A stretch of 53,448 bases of DNA, taken from contig NZ_CBQR020000129.1 in the NCBI RefSeq assembly GCF_000455485.1, positions 1-53,448 on the forward strand. Direction: 5' to 3'. Origin of the DNA: Gorillibacterium massiliense. GTDB lineage: Bacteria; Bacillota; Bacilli; Paenibacillales; NBRC-103111. This document shows, piece by piece, positions 6,447-14,904 of the stretch. Within the stretch, counting starts at the first letter, position 1; each line of letters opens with the position of its first letter. The notes below the pieces were generated by a model, which was not told the origin of the DNA, searched no databases, and worked only from the letters and a program-made list of their open reading frames with translations. Position numbers and translations under genes: made by a program.

Positions 6447-9047
6447 TTACGAGCACTTACTATATCCGCAGTTGGTGCAGTTCTTACATCCTTCTGCGTT
6501 CACCAGAGCAAACGATCCGCAGCTTGGGCAAATGTCCTTACTGTCAGCTTCGGCGTGGTCGTGGTCATGACCATCGTGATCATGGTCGTCTACGGACGGG
6601 ACGCTAACGGCAGCAGCAGCATGGCTCTTCACCTGCACCACCGGGATATCGTTGCCGCTGGCGATGTGAATCTCCAGCGCTTTCGCTACCGCGTCGGCGA
6701 TGGATTCAACGCGGTTGGCGCCAAAGCCGATGGCGCCGGAGCCGCCGATGCCCTTCAGGTGCTTGATCAGCAGGTTCACCTTGTTGCCGTGGTCGCCGTA
6801 GCGGAGGAACAGGGTGCAGACGCGACCCAAAGCTTCCGCCATTGCGAAGACGTCGGAGCCGGCTTTGCCCACGTTCAGGAAGATTTCACCCGGCGCTCCG
6901 TTCAAATCGTTGATGGTGATGTACGCCATGCCGAACGGTGTGTTGATCTTATAAGTCGCACCACGCAAAATTTGCGGGCGGCGTTTGTATTCCTTATCGA
7001 TAACCTTTGTACTCGGCGCGGGAGTCGCTGCCAAAGCGGTGTCGATAGCTTCCTTAGCAACAGTTTCGGCAGTTTTCTCTTCATTGGCGACCGCTTTGTC
7101 CTCTTTCTTGTCTTCCTTCTTCTCCGTGGACAGGACTTGCTCGTTGCGGCTGCCGTCACGGTAGATGGTTACGCCTTTGCAGCCCAGATCAAAGGCCAGC
7201 TCATACAGGCGCTTCGTATCTTCAACGGAGAAGTCATGGGGAGCGTTGGCCGTCTTGGAGATGGAGCTGTCCACCCAGCGCTGGATGGCGGCTTGCACCC
7301 GGATATGATCCTCAGCCGACAATGTCATCGAGGTGACGTAATAATCCGGTAGCTCTTTGCCTGGGTTCTTTTCCATCCATTCTTGGGCGATCGGAACGTA
7401 TTGTTTGTCGAAGCCCAGACGGCTTTGACGGAAATATTCAAAGGCAAAATACGGCTCGATGCCCGTAGAAGTGCCCACCATCGTTCCCGTGCTGCCGGTA
7501 GGCGCCTGGGTGATGACGGTAACGTTGCGCATGCCGCCTTTACGAATGGCTTCGCCAACTTCGGGATAGACGCTTACGATGTTTTTCATGAAGCCGCTTT
7601 GCAAATATTTTTCCGTGTCAAAATGCTTGAATGAGCCCTTCTCCGCGGCGATTTCAGCGGAAGCCAGGTACGCTTCCCGAGCCATAAAGCCGTAGAGCTT
7701 ATCCAGGAAAATCAGAGATTCCGGGCTGCCGTAGCGGATTTTCAGCTTGATCATCAACTCGGCCAATCCCATGGTTCCAAGTCCGACACGGCGCTCGCCC
7801 TGTTGGTTGATGCGGTTTTCTTCAAAATGATACGGCGTTTTGTCGATGACGTTGTCCAGGAAGCGGGTGGAATAGCGGACAGTGGTGCCCAGCTCATCCC
7901 AAGCCACATCGCCTTTGTCGGCGTCGTAGAACTTGGACAGGTTCACGGCGGACAGGTTGCAAACGCCCCAAGCCGGAAGGCCTTGTTCGCCGCAAGGGTT
8001 GGTGCAGATGATCGGGTTGAAGTACCAGCTGTTGGACATTTGGTTGTAGTATTCCATGAACACGACACCAGGTTCAGCCGATTTCCAAGCGGATTCAATG
8101 ATCGTATGCCATACTTCACGGGCGCGCACGGTCCGGTAGCTTTTCACCGGCTTGCCGGCTTCTTTCCATTTGGCCAAATCGCCGTCCCAGGTCTCATTAT
8201 AGGTCGGCTCCGTTGTATCTGGGAAAACAAGCTCCCATTCCAGATCCTCTTTTACCGCCTTCATAAAGCCGTTGCTGACGCATACCGATAGGTTGGCGTT
8301 GGTAATTTGACCCATGGTTTGCTTGACGGTGATGAAGTCGAGAAGATCCGGGTGCCAGTCGTTGATCATCAGCATCAGCGCGCCGCGGCGGCTGCCGCCT
8401 TGCTCGATGAGGCCGGTCGTATAGCTGAACAAACCGCCCCAGGATACTGCACCAGAGGAAGAACCGTTTACGCCTTGAACGATGGCACGACGGGGACGCA
8501 AAGAAGACAGGTTGATGCCGACGCCACCCCCCCGAGACATGATCTCAGTCATTTCCGACAGGGTGGACATAATGCCGCCCCGGCTGTCGTGAGGCGACGG
8601 AATAACGTAGCAGTTAAACAGCGTCAGTTCTTCGCTTGCGCCGGCTCCGGCAGCGATGCGGCCCCCGGGAACAAGCTTCCAGTCGTCGAGAATGTAGCGG
8701 AACTTCTTCTCCCACTCTTTCTTCTTCTCAGCCGATCCTTCAACGGAAGCCATGGCTTTGGCCAACCGATCCCACAGTTCGCCTGGGGTCTTTTCCTTGG
8801 TGAGGGTAAGCTTGTCCAGATTGGATTCAATCACTTCGCCGCTGCGCAGCTTTATCGTAACGTTTCGGCCTTGCCGGGCGATTACTTCGCCGACTTCCTT
8901 AGCCGGAAACTTCGGGTCATCTTTCGTCAAAGCGAGGACCAGGTCCCCGACTTCCGTGTTATTGGTATCGGCGTCCTTGCGGGCGTACCGATCCAAAAAA
9001 ATCTTTTCGCTGAGTCCTTCAAGCGGCTTAACTTCTGTTGCTTCCAC
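6447..9047 (-). CDS. nrdJ: Class II (B12-dependent) ribonucleoside-diphosphate reductase
   Basis: 866-aa adenosylcobalamin-dependent ribonucleotide reductase, which makes deoxyribonucleotides without oxygen dependence or a small subunit. Active-site residues are visible: the radical cysteine C352 between N350 and E354 (NPCGEQGL), and the redox pair C146 (LFNCYV) and C363. The C-terminal region has a TSCPD-type domain, a His/Asp-rich linker (near 830) and a terminal CxxC-CxxC zinc/redox tail. The start is GTG at 9047 with GGAGGAGG 10 nt upstream. Two sets of NrdR boxes lie upstream. The transposon sits 41 bp after the stop, so the native terminator has been moved away from the gene. Confidence 0.95.
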   Translation of the reverse strand: MEATEVKPLEGLSEKIFLDRYARKDADTNNTEVGDLVLALTKDDPKFPAKEVGEVIARQGRNVTIKLRSGEVIESNLDKLTLTKEKTPGELWDRLAKAMASVEGSAEKKKEWEKKFRYILDDWKLVPGGRIAAGAGASEELTLFNCYVIPSPHDSRGGIMSTLSEMTEIMSRGGGVGINLSSLRPRRAIVQGVNGSSSGAVSWGGLFSYTTGLIEQGGSRRGALMLMINDWHPDLLDFITVKQTMGQITNANLSVCVSNGFMKAVKEDLEWELVFPDTTEPTYNETWDGDLAKWKEAGKPVKSYRTVRAREVWHTIIESAWKSAEPGVVFMEYYNQMSNSWYFNPIICTNPCGEQGLPAWGVCNLSAVNLSKFYDADKGDVAWDELGTTVRYSTRFLDNVIDKTPYHFEENRINQQGERRVGLGTMGLAELMIKLKIRYGSPESLIFLDKLYGFMAREAYLASAEIAAEKGSFKHFDTEKYLQSGFMKNIVSVYPEVGEAIRKGGMRNVTVITQAPTGSTGTMVGTSTGIEPYFAFEYFRQSRLGFDKQYVPIAQEWMEKNPGKELPDYYVTSMTLSAEDHIRVQAAIQRWVDSSISKTANAPHDFSVEDTKRLYELAFDLGCKGVTIYRDGSRNEQVLSTEKKEDKKEDKAVANEEKTAETVAKEAIDTALAATPAPSTKVIDKEYKRRPQILRGATYKINTPFGMAYITINDLNGAPGEIFLNVGKAGSDVFAMAEALGRVCTLFLRYGDHGNKVNLLIKHLKGIGGSGAIGFGANRVESIADAVAKALEIHIASGNDIPVVQVKSHAAAAVSVPSVDDHDHDGHDHDHAEADSKDICPSCGSFALVNAEGCKNCTNCGYSKCS

Positions 9048-9159
9048 TAGTAAAAACCTCCTCCATAAAATTCAGCGTTCTCGCCAGTCTTCGCTAAAAA
9101 GCCCCGTGATCCTGCCTGTTTTCCCGGTTTTAGCCGAGTTTATCCATCTATGTAGCTTT

Positions 9160-9204
9160 ACAATATTTAGTCGTAATCATCATTATACAGCACTATATCT
9201 TGTG
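9160..9204 (-). promoter_or_regulatory. Proximal nrdJ promoter with two NrdR boxes
   Basis: Two palindromic boxes, CAATATTTAG (9161-9170) and CACTATATCTTGTG (9191-9204), have centres 32 bp apart. They resemble the NrdR consensus ACACwATATATwGTGT, which usually occurs as pairs about three helical turns apart. A perfect -10 TATAAT on the minus strand (9182-9187) lies between them, so bound NrdR would cover the promoter. The leader would be about 125 nt. Confidence 0.7.
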
Positions 9205-9348
9205 CTACGAATGGAACGGAGCCCATAATCAAAAAGAAAACCAAACCTACATCATTCGCGCTCCTTTTTTCTCTGTCTCACTCGTTTTTTTAAGATTTAG
9301 TAAACTGTCGCGCCACATGCCATCGCCTCTGTGCGGAATTGGCTTGCT

Positions 9349-9425
9349 TCCATATATTAACCATCTGAGCGCTGACGAACCAATATATAGATCATAGCAC
9401 TGCTTGATTTACTGGATATAGTGTG
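9349..9425 (-). promoter_or_regulatory. Distal nrdJ promoter region with three NrdR-like boxes
   Basis: Box-like sequences CATATATTAA (9351), CAATATATAG (9381) and GGATATAGTGTG (9414) have centres at about 9354.5, 9385.5 and 9417.5, spaced 31 and 32 bp. A minus-strand TATGAT (9391-9396) lies between the second and third and could be a -10. The phasing, more than any single box, makes the case. Between here and the proximal site (9205-9348) nothing else was recognised, and no cobalamin riboswitch was seen. Confidence 0.6.
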
Positions 9426-9632
9426 CAAAGCCCTATTTATCCGCATGTTTTGCCGAACCCTCATTTCCTACCCTGAATAACCTTCTTTCAAATAGGTTAC
9501 CTTCAGGCGGCTGTGCCGATTTTTAATACATTCGCTGATGGTGCGCGAGCGGCATGTATGTCTGTTATGAAAAGAGTTTCTCATGCCCATACTAGAACGA
9601 CATCCTTCATCAAAGAGAGGGGAGGAACTTTT

Positions 9633-11405
9633 ATGCTGCCGACAGAATCGCCGGATAAAACGACGGAATTGCCTAACGGGCTGCAGATCCATTTTGACCG
9701 TTCCTGGCTGCAGGAACTGCAGAACCGATCCGATAAAAACGGTCCATGGGACGATGGTACCTTTTTTCAGCTTGCTCTCGAGGCCGAAGAATCTCGGTTG
9801 GTGCGCCGTTTCGACGAGCTCCAATGTCTGCGCCACATCACGGATTTGACGCCGCTGCCCCATCAGACGGAAACCGCACGCAAGGTTCTGTTCGAAATGC
9901 GCGGCAGAGCCATTTTAGCCGATGAAGTTGGACTTGGAAAAACCATTGAAGCCGGTCTGGTGCTTAAAGAGTATATCGTCCGCGGTCTCGTCCGCAAAGC
10001 GCTCATTCTCGTACCCGCTTCTCTCGTGCTCCAATGGGTGCGGGAACTGAACCAGAAGTTCGGAATCCCCGCGGCGGCGCAAAAAAAAGCCTACATGTGG
10101 GACCAGTGCGACATCATCGTCGCTTCTATGGACACCGCCAAACGGCCGCCTCATCGGGAGTTGGTGCTGGATAAGGACTATGACATCGTCATCATCGACG
10201 AAGCCCATAAGCTGAAAAACAAGAAGACGACCAATTACCAATTCGTCAACGAGCTGCGGAAAAAATATTGCCTGCTCCTCACGGCAACTCCTGTGCAAAA
10301 TGATATGGATGAGCTCTACAACCTGATCAATGTGCTGAAACCGGGGCAGCTTGGCGGGCAAGGCAGTTTCCAGGACAATTTTGTCGTGGAAAAACGCACC
10401 CCTAAAAACGAAGATAAGCTGCAAATAGAGCTGGCCAAAGTCATGATCCGCAACCGGCGCAGCGATGGGAACGTGGAATTTACCCGCCGGAACGTGAAAA
10501 ACATCCCACTCGTCCTCTCCCCGGAGGAACAAGCGCTCTATGACGGCGTCACTCGCTTCGTGAAAGAACGCTACGACGAGATGGGGCGAAACACCCAAAG
10601 CGCCTTCACCCTCGTTACCCTGCAGCGGGAGGTTTGCAGCAGCCGCGATGCTGTATTCGTGACGCTGGTTCACTTGTTCAAGAAGCTGTCGGAAAACTCC
10701 CCCATGCGACCCAAGGTGTGGGAGCTGGTGGAACTGATCCGCGGCATCGAAGCCAATACGAAAGCGGAAAAAGCAATGGAACTGGTGCAGAGCATCGGCG
10801 AAAAAACGATCATCTTCACCGAATACCGGGCGTCACAGGAATATTTGCTCAAATTCCTCAAGGACAACGGTGTTTCTGCCGTCGCGTACCGAGGTGGGAT
10901 GAACCGCGGCAAAAAAGACTGGATGATGGACCTTTTCCGAGGCCGCGCACAAGTACTGGTGGCGACGGAAGCCGGAGGCGAAGGAATCAATCTGCAATTT
11001 TGCCACCATATGATCAATTTCGATCTGCCCTGGAATCCGATGCGGCTTGAACAGAGGATCGGCCGGGTGCACCGGTTGGGGCAAACCCATGACGTCAACA
11101 TCTATAATCTATCCACCTGCGGAACGATCGAAGAACATATTTTACGGCTGCTTCACGAAAAAATCAACATGTTCCAATTGGTAATCGGAAAACTGGACCA
11201 CATCCTGGAGCACATGGAAAAAACCGCCGAACTGGAGTCCAGCTTGATGAAAATCGTGCTGCAAGCGCAGTCGGACGCCGAAATAAAGGCAGGCTTCAAT
11301 CGGATCGGCGATAACTATCTCCATTCGCAAGAGACCGCTGAACAGCCGCTCATCGTAAACGCTGCAAACGCTCCAGCCAAGGCAGTCAAAGGGAGAAGAA
11401 GGTGA
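9633..11405 (+). CDS. yqhH: SNF2-family helicase, YqhH-like
   Basis: 590-aa SNF2/RapA-like ATPase. Motif I is ADEVGLGKTIEAG, the Walker B box is IIDEAHKL, motif III is LLTATPVQND, and the C-terminal helicase lobe ends with the arginine-finger motif QRIGRVHRLGQ. Such proteins translocate on double-stranded DNA; the role of YqhH is not established. The start chosen is ATG 9633, preceded by GAGAGGGGAGG; an in-frame ATG at 9513 lacks a ribosome site and would add 40 unlikely residues. The next gene, yqhG, starts 4 bp after the stop, the same pairing as in Bacillus subtilis. Confidence 0.9.
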   Translation: MLPTESPDKTTELPNGLQIHFDRSWLQELQNRSDKNGPWDDGTFFQLALEAEESRLVRRFDELQCLRHITDLTPLPHQTETARKVLFEMRGRAILADEVGLGKTIEAGLVLKEYIVRGLVRKALILVPASLVLQWVRELNQKFGIPAAAQKKAYMWDQCDIIVASMDTAKRPPHRELVLDKDYDIVIIDEAHKLKNKKTTNYQFVNELRKKYCLLLTATPVQNDMDELYNLINVLKPGQLGGQGSFQDNFVVEKRTPKNEDKLQIELAKVMIRNRRSDGNVEFTRRNVKNIPLVLSPEEQALYDGVTRFVKERYDEMGRNTQSAFTLVTLQREVCSSRDAVFVTLVHLFKKLSENSPMRPKVWELVELIRGIEANTKAEKAMELVQSIGEKTIIFTEYRASQEYLLKFLKDNGVSAVAYRGGMNRGKKDWMMDLFRGRAQVLVATEAGGEGINLQFCHHMINFDLPWNPMRLEQRIGRVHRLGQTHDVNIYNLSTCGTIEEHILRLLHEKINMFQLVIGKLDHILEHMEKTAELESSLMKIVLQAQSDAEIKAGFNRIGDNYLHSQETAEQPLIVNAANAPAKAVKGRRR

Positions 11406-11409
11406 CCTC

Positions 11410-12408
11410 ATGAACACAAAGCAGGTTGAACGGTTTGTCATGCGTTACTTGGAAGCGACAGGCTGCGGCATCATAGAGAAAACCCCGGATTCTGTGACCG
11501 TTAAGCTTTCCCCTGACGCCGATCGGGAACTGACTGGCCGCTCGTATTATTGGGGTTTCGTAGAGCGGACGGGAGCGCCGCCGGAAACGATGACGCTGCG
11601 CTTCCTCTTCCGCCCGGAAGCTCCCTCTGTGGGCGAGGATAGCAGAGCGCCGAGGGAAGCTGCCACGCTGCCTGCAAGAACCGACACCGGGGAAACCGGA
11701 GGAGCGGTGCCAGGCGCTGCCGGGCAGCCATCTGACAGCATCCTCGGCCGCTACTTCGGCATTACCTTGCCCAGCCCTATCGGACGTATCCCAACGGATA
11801 CGTTGACCTTCGGCAGCCGCCGGTTGGAGCAGATCTTCGATTCTTCCCGGAAACGCGGTTCCTTCGTCCGGCTATTCGAAGACTATAAAGATAAAACCGG
11901 TCCGCTTTCCGCCCCATACGATACCTGGCTCTGCGTAAATTACAAGGTCGAGCTGGTCTGCGATATGAAGCGGGAGGAGTGCCATTCCTTAGGCATCAAC
12001 CTGATCACCGGCGAGAAAAAAGAAAATTTCTACGAATCGGTACGCGGCAAAAAGCTGGTCCCCCGCATCCCGGCCAGTATCCACTTGAAACCGATCAAGT
12101 GGACCTTTAACCGGGCGGCCCACGCTTTGGAAGACTTTTTGGAGAAGCGGCTGCGCACTTACGATCACAGTTGGGCGGATCAGGCGAAGAAACGGCTGGA
12201 GGCAGAACGCCAACGCATCGACGGCTACTACTTGGATTTGCTGAATAGCTTGCCGGCGGAATCAGAAGAAGAAGCCGGACTCCGACAGCAATACAACGCC
12301 CGCGCTGAGGAAGCCGATTGGCAATACCAGCCGAAAATTCGCGTCTCCGCCATCAATTGCGGATTGTTTCATCTTCAGTCCAGCGCAGAGCTTTTCGGGA
12401 ATGGCTGA
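11410..12408 (+). CDS. yqhG: YqhG-family conserved protein
   Basis: 332-aa protein resembling Bacillus YqhG, whose function is unknown. The N-terminus (VERFVMRYLEATGCGI) and the following YYW..VERTG block match what I recall of the family. A low-complexity stretch rich in Ala, Pro, Gly, Glu and Thr at residues 69-110 looks like an inserted linker and explains the length compared with about 260 aa in Bacillus. It is probably cotranscribed with the helicase, so the two may act together. Confidence 0.8.
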   Translation: MNTKQVERFVMRYLEATGCGIIEKTPDSVTVKLSPDADRELTGRSYYWGFVERTGAPPETMTLRFLFRPEAPSVGEDSRAPREAATLPARTDTGETGGAVPGAAGQPSDSILGRYFGITLPSPIGRIPTDTLTFGSRRLEQIFDSSRKRGSFVRLFEDYKDKTGPLSAPYDTWLCVNYKVELVCDMKREECHSLGINLITGEKKENFYESVRGKKLVPRIPASIHLKPIKWTFNRAAHALEDFLEKRLRTYDHSWADQAKKRLEAERQRIDGYYLDLLNSLPAESEEEAGLRQQYNARAEEADWQYQPKIRVSAINCGLFHLQSSAELFGNG

Positions 12409-12571
12409 AAAAACCGCGCAATATCGAACGACGCAAGCTGACTTAACTCGCTACTACCCGGCAGAATCATCATAAAAAAACGGCATTTCGTCCGCACATA
12501 GAAACATATATTTTACGGACAAGCGGCTACAATAGACTAACACAGGAAGGATCGAAGATGAGGGGTGAACC

Positions 12572-13504
12572 ATGATCAAACTTAGGCAAACCATTATGCT
12601 GTTTGCGGCAGGAGCGTTTTTTGCCCTCTCTCCCCTGCCCGTCGCATCCGCTCCAGCAACCGTACCTGTCGTTCATGCTCCTCAAGCCGCAAGCCAACAG
12701 GCAAACGAATTGGAAAAATCCGTATCCGACTGGATTATCGCCCTGTCATCGGAAAAAGGCTTTGAAAAATGGACAGCCGCCGATTGGGCGATCCTCCCCC
12801 TTGGACCTGGAACCCACTCTTGGCTTGTTGCACTTACCGCAGACGGCGGTAAGGATGCCGGTTACTTGATCGTCTCTCAGAAAAGCGATGGAGGTTACTT
12901 GCTAACTGAGTATGGAACAGGAACCTACCCATTATTCAGTATGCAAACGCTGCGGCAAAGCCTGCTGCAGCGGGAACTTATCGATTCATCATCTACCGGA
13001 AGTTGCTTGGATAAGGCTGAACGTTACTTGACAGGATCTCTGGAAAGCTTCTGGAAGGTGGAATGCGGAGGAGAAACTTATTATTTCGACGCCAAGTCAG
13101 GCGGAGAGTTACCAGATCTGACCAATTATCTTGCATCTGCCGTAAAAAACAATAAAACGCTGACTTTCTCCCCTGCCCTCAATCCCGTTGAATCTAATGC
13201 CGAAAGACCAGTCGTCACCGACCGTTTGGAGCTGCCCGCCATCGACCCCTATGATCAACCAGGGTGGATCAAGGATAAAGGCCAATCCGGTACAAAAAGC
13301 GATTTCGACACTGCAGCCTCCAGGCTCAAGGAATCCGAACAAAGTTTCATCTATACGGTTAAGTTGTACGGCAGTCAGGCGCTATATCCCCTCGCCGTTA
13401 CTGGCTATCATACTTGGTCCGATGGCTCCCAGTTCCTGATATTGGATCAAGATGGTCCTCGCTATGTGCGGTGGCCGCTGCCGGAAGGCGGAAGCTTTCA
13501 TTAA
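12572..13504 (+). CDS. Secreted protein of unknown function
   Basis: 310-aa protein with a Sec signal peptide: a basic start, a hydrophobic core at about 8-23, and likely cleavage after a VASA/APA stretch near residue 28. The mature part has no motif I recognise. It contains a single-Trp-rich N-terminal segment (SDWIIALSSEKGFEKW) and repeated short beta-type segments. The start has GAGGGG 7 nt upstream. It is monocistronic and ends at a terminator shared with yqzE. Confidence 0.7.
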   Translation: MIKLRQTIMLFAAGAFFALSPLPVASAPATVPVVHAPQAASQQANELEKSVSDWIIALSSEKGFEKWTAADWAILPLGPGTHSWLVALTADGGKDAGYLIVSQKSDGGYLLTEYGTGTYPLFSMQTLRQSLLQRELIDSSSTGSCLDKAERYLTGSLESFWKVECGGETYYFDAKSGGELPDLTNYLASAVKNNKTLTFSPALNPVESNAERPVVTDRLELPAIDPYDQPGWIKDKGQSGTKSDFDTAASRLKESEQSFIYTVKLYGSQALYPLAVTGYHTWSDGSQFLILDQDGPRYVRWPLPEGGSFH

Positions 13505-13510
13505 AACAAA

Positions 13511-13546
13511 GAACACGCCGGAACGGTGAAGCCGGCGTGTTCTTTA
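13511..13546. terminator. Bidirectional terminator
   Basis: An 11-bp perfect stem (GAACACGCCGG/CCGGCGTGTTC) is followed by TTTATTTG on the plus strand and TTTGTTTT on the minus strand. It serves the secreted-protein gene and the convergent yqzE. Confidence 0.85.
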
Positions 13547-13741
13547 TTTGTGGCGGCTGTTGCGCCATATTTTAATGGACAGGGGCAGCATACCGAACCA
13601 GCGGACGCTCCATGGCTCTTTTACGGGCCGATGGGAGCGAGCTTCCTTCCTTACCGACCGGGGCGTGTTGGCGAACTCGACCACCCGCTCTGTTACGTAC
13701 AGAAGCAGCTCATCGCCCTTTTTCGACTTGGATTTCGCCAT
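13544..13741 (-). CDS. yqzE: YqzE-like small protein
   Basis: 65-aa basic protein. The pattern YVTERVVEFANTP, then PW..RWFGMLPL, matches Bacillus YqzE, a small protein of unknown function encoded near the comG operon. The start is ATG 13741 with GGAAGGAGAG upstream. Its stop lies within the shared terminator region. Confidence 0.75.
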   Translation of the reverse strand: MAKSKSKKGDELLLYVTERVVEFANTPRSVRKEARSHRPVKEPWSVRWFGMLPLSIKIWRNSRHK

Positions 13742-13817
13742 GGCTATCTCTCCTTCCGATAGCTATAGCTTACCCCGGTTGGAGTTTTTTAAACCGCAAA
13801 GCGGCGGCAGGAATCCG

Positions 13818-14825
13818 TCATTTCGTCCCTTCTCCCGTTCTAGGAAGCTCCACTGCACTCTTGTCCCGGAGATTAATCAAAAAGGTCCGTTTGGCCTCAC
13901 CCTCTGCGTCACGCGCCGTGATTACCTGCTCATAATCGGCGGAGCCTGGGCCGATTTCAAGAACCAATCCCTCTACCCCCCCAAATTTTGCATTCAAGAT
14001 CGCGACAGGATCAATGTAGTCGTACCATTCTTTCACGTACCCATTCAAAGTGTTCACCAGGAATCTTCTTTGCACGACGCCGTTCTCGTCCCGAACTTGC
14101 ACGATCTTCAGAATTCGGCCCAGTCCTTCTTCATTATCGCTAACGCCTTTGCTGACCTCGATGTCAGCTTCGTCGATGATACCAAACTTCTCTTTTATCA
14201 ACAGGATCGGATCATAATAGGTCAAATCTTTATATGGATCGCGGACAAATACTCGTTCCCCGTGAAACGCTTTGGTTAACGTCTTATTCGAGCCCTCCTT
14301 TAATTGAAGGCGAACACGAACCTGATCCTCATCAAAGATGATGGTTCCTGTACCTTTTCCCAGACCTTCTTCTTGATATTCAAACACGCCGCTATTTTCG
14401 CCGTCAAAGCGGATCAAAGCGGAGCTATCCGTTATCCGGACTATACCCGTCAAATAGAAATAGATATTAACTCCTGAAAACGTTTCGTAAATGTTTATGG
14501 AGTCTTCAAGTGTATCTTGGTTGCGCAAGTTACATTCCGCATCGATCCAATACCCAAAATATTTCGCAAATTTATTCTCAGAACTGCTCAGGCTGGCCTG
14601 TGTCAACTGTACCGGTTCCGACGATACAGCCCGTTTGGCGCTTGTCGGTTGAGCCAGGTTTGAACTCGGTTCCAATGTTGATGTCGCTGTAACCGTATGC
14701 GTGCTGGTGAGCGGCGGTGTTGAAGCTGACGGCTGTGCGGATTTTTCTGTTCTGTTGCTGCAAGCTGCACAAGCCGCCAACAGCAAGACCATAACGATCC
14801 CTTTGCCCAAATATTCCCGTATCAA
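13818..14825 (-). CDS. Putative lipoprotein
   Basis: 335-aa predicted lipoprotein with a hydrophobic segment ending in LAACAACS, a lipobox with the modified cysteine near residue 19, then a Ser/Thr/Pro-rich linker typical of surface tethers. The C-terminal part has two similar segments (near YYDPILLIKEKFGIID and YIDPVAILNAKFGGVEG), suggesting an internal duplicated domain; no family was recognised. The start is TTG 14825, because GGGGGA lies 6 nt upstream; an ATG at 14843 has no ribosome site. That ribosome site is the 3' arm of a hairpin. Confidence 0.75.
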   Translation of the reverse strand: MIREYLGKGIVMVLLLAACAACSNRTEKSAQPSASTPPLTSTHTVTATSTLEPSSNLAQPTSAKRAVSSEPVQLTQASLSSSENKFAKYFGYWIDAECNLRNQDTLEDSINIYETFSGVNIYFYLTGIVRITDSSALIRFDGENSGVFEYQEEGLGKGTGTIIFDEDQVRVRLQLKEGSNKTLTKAFHGERVFVRDPYKDLTYYDPILLIKEKFGIIDEADIEVSKGVSDNEEGLGRILKIVQVRDENGVVQRRFLVNTLNGYVKEWYDYIDPVAILNAKFGGVEGLVLEIGPGSADYEQVITARDAEGEAKRTFLINLRDKSAVELPRTGEGTK

Positions 14826-14866
14826 AATAAATCCCCCATTCACATGATTACTTGTGAATGAGGGAT
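14825..14866 (-). promoter_or_regulatory. Hairpin hiding the lipoprotein ribosome site / argS terminator
   Basis: A 14-bp stem with one G-U pair (arms 14853-14866 and 14831-14844) has an 8-nt loop. The 3' arm contains the GGGGGA ribosome site of the lipoprotein gene and is followed by TTTATTTT. It can act as the argS terminator and as a block to translation in read-through transcripts. Confidence 0.7.
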
Positions 14867-14904
14867 CATATTCGACATTTGGATGATATTTCCTTTTTTC
14901 TGAG

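Noticed and set aside
6426-9050. Long plus-strand ORFs opposite nrdJ
   Set aside because: They are mirror frames of a GC-rich gene with clear class II reductase motifs on the other strand, and they lack ribosome sites and recognisable domains.
9048-9460. Cobalamin riboswitch upstream of nrdJ
   Set aside because: Expected for some B12-dependent enzymes, but no B12-box-like GCCACTG sequence or matching fold was seen; NrdR boxes account for the region better.
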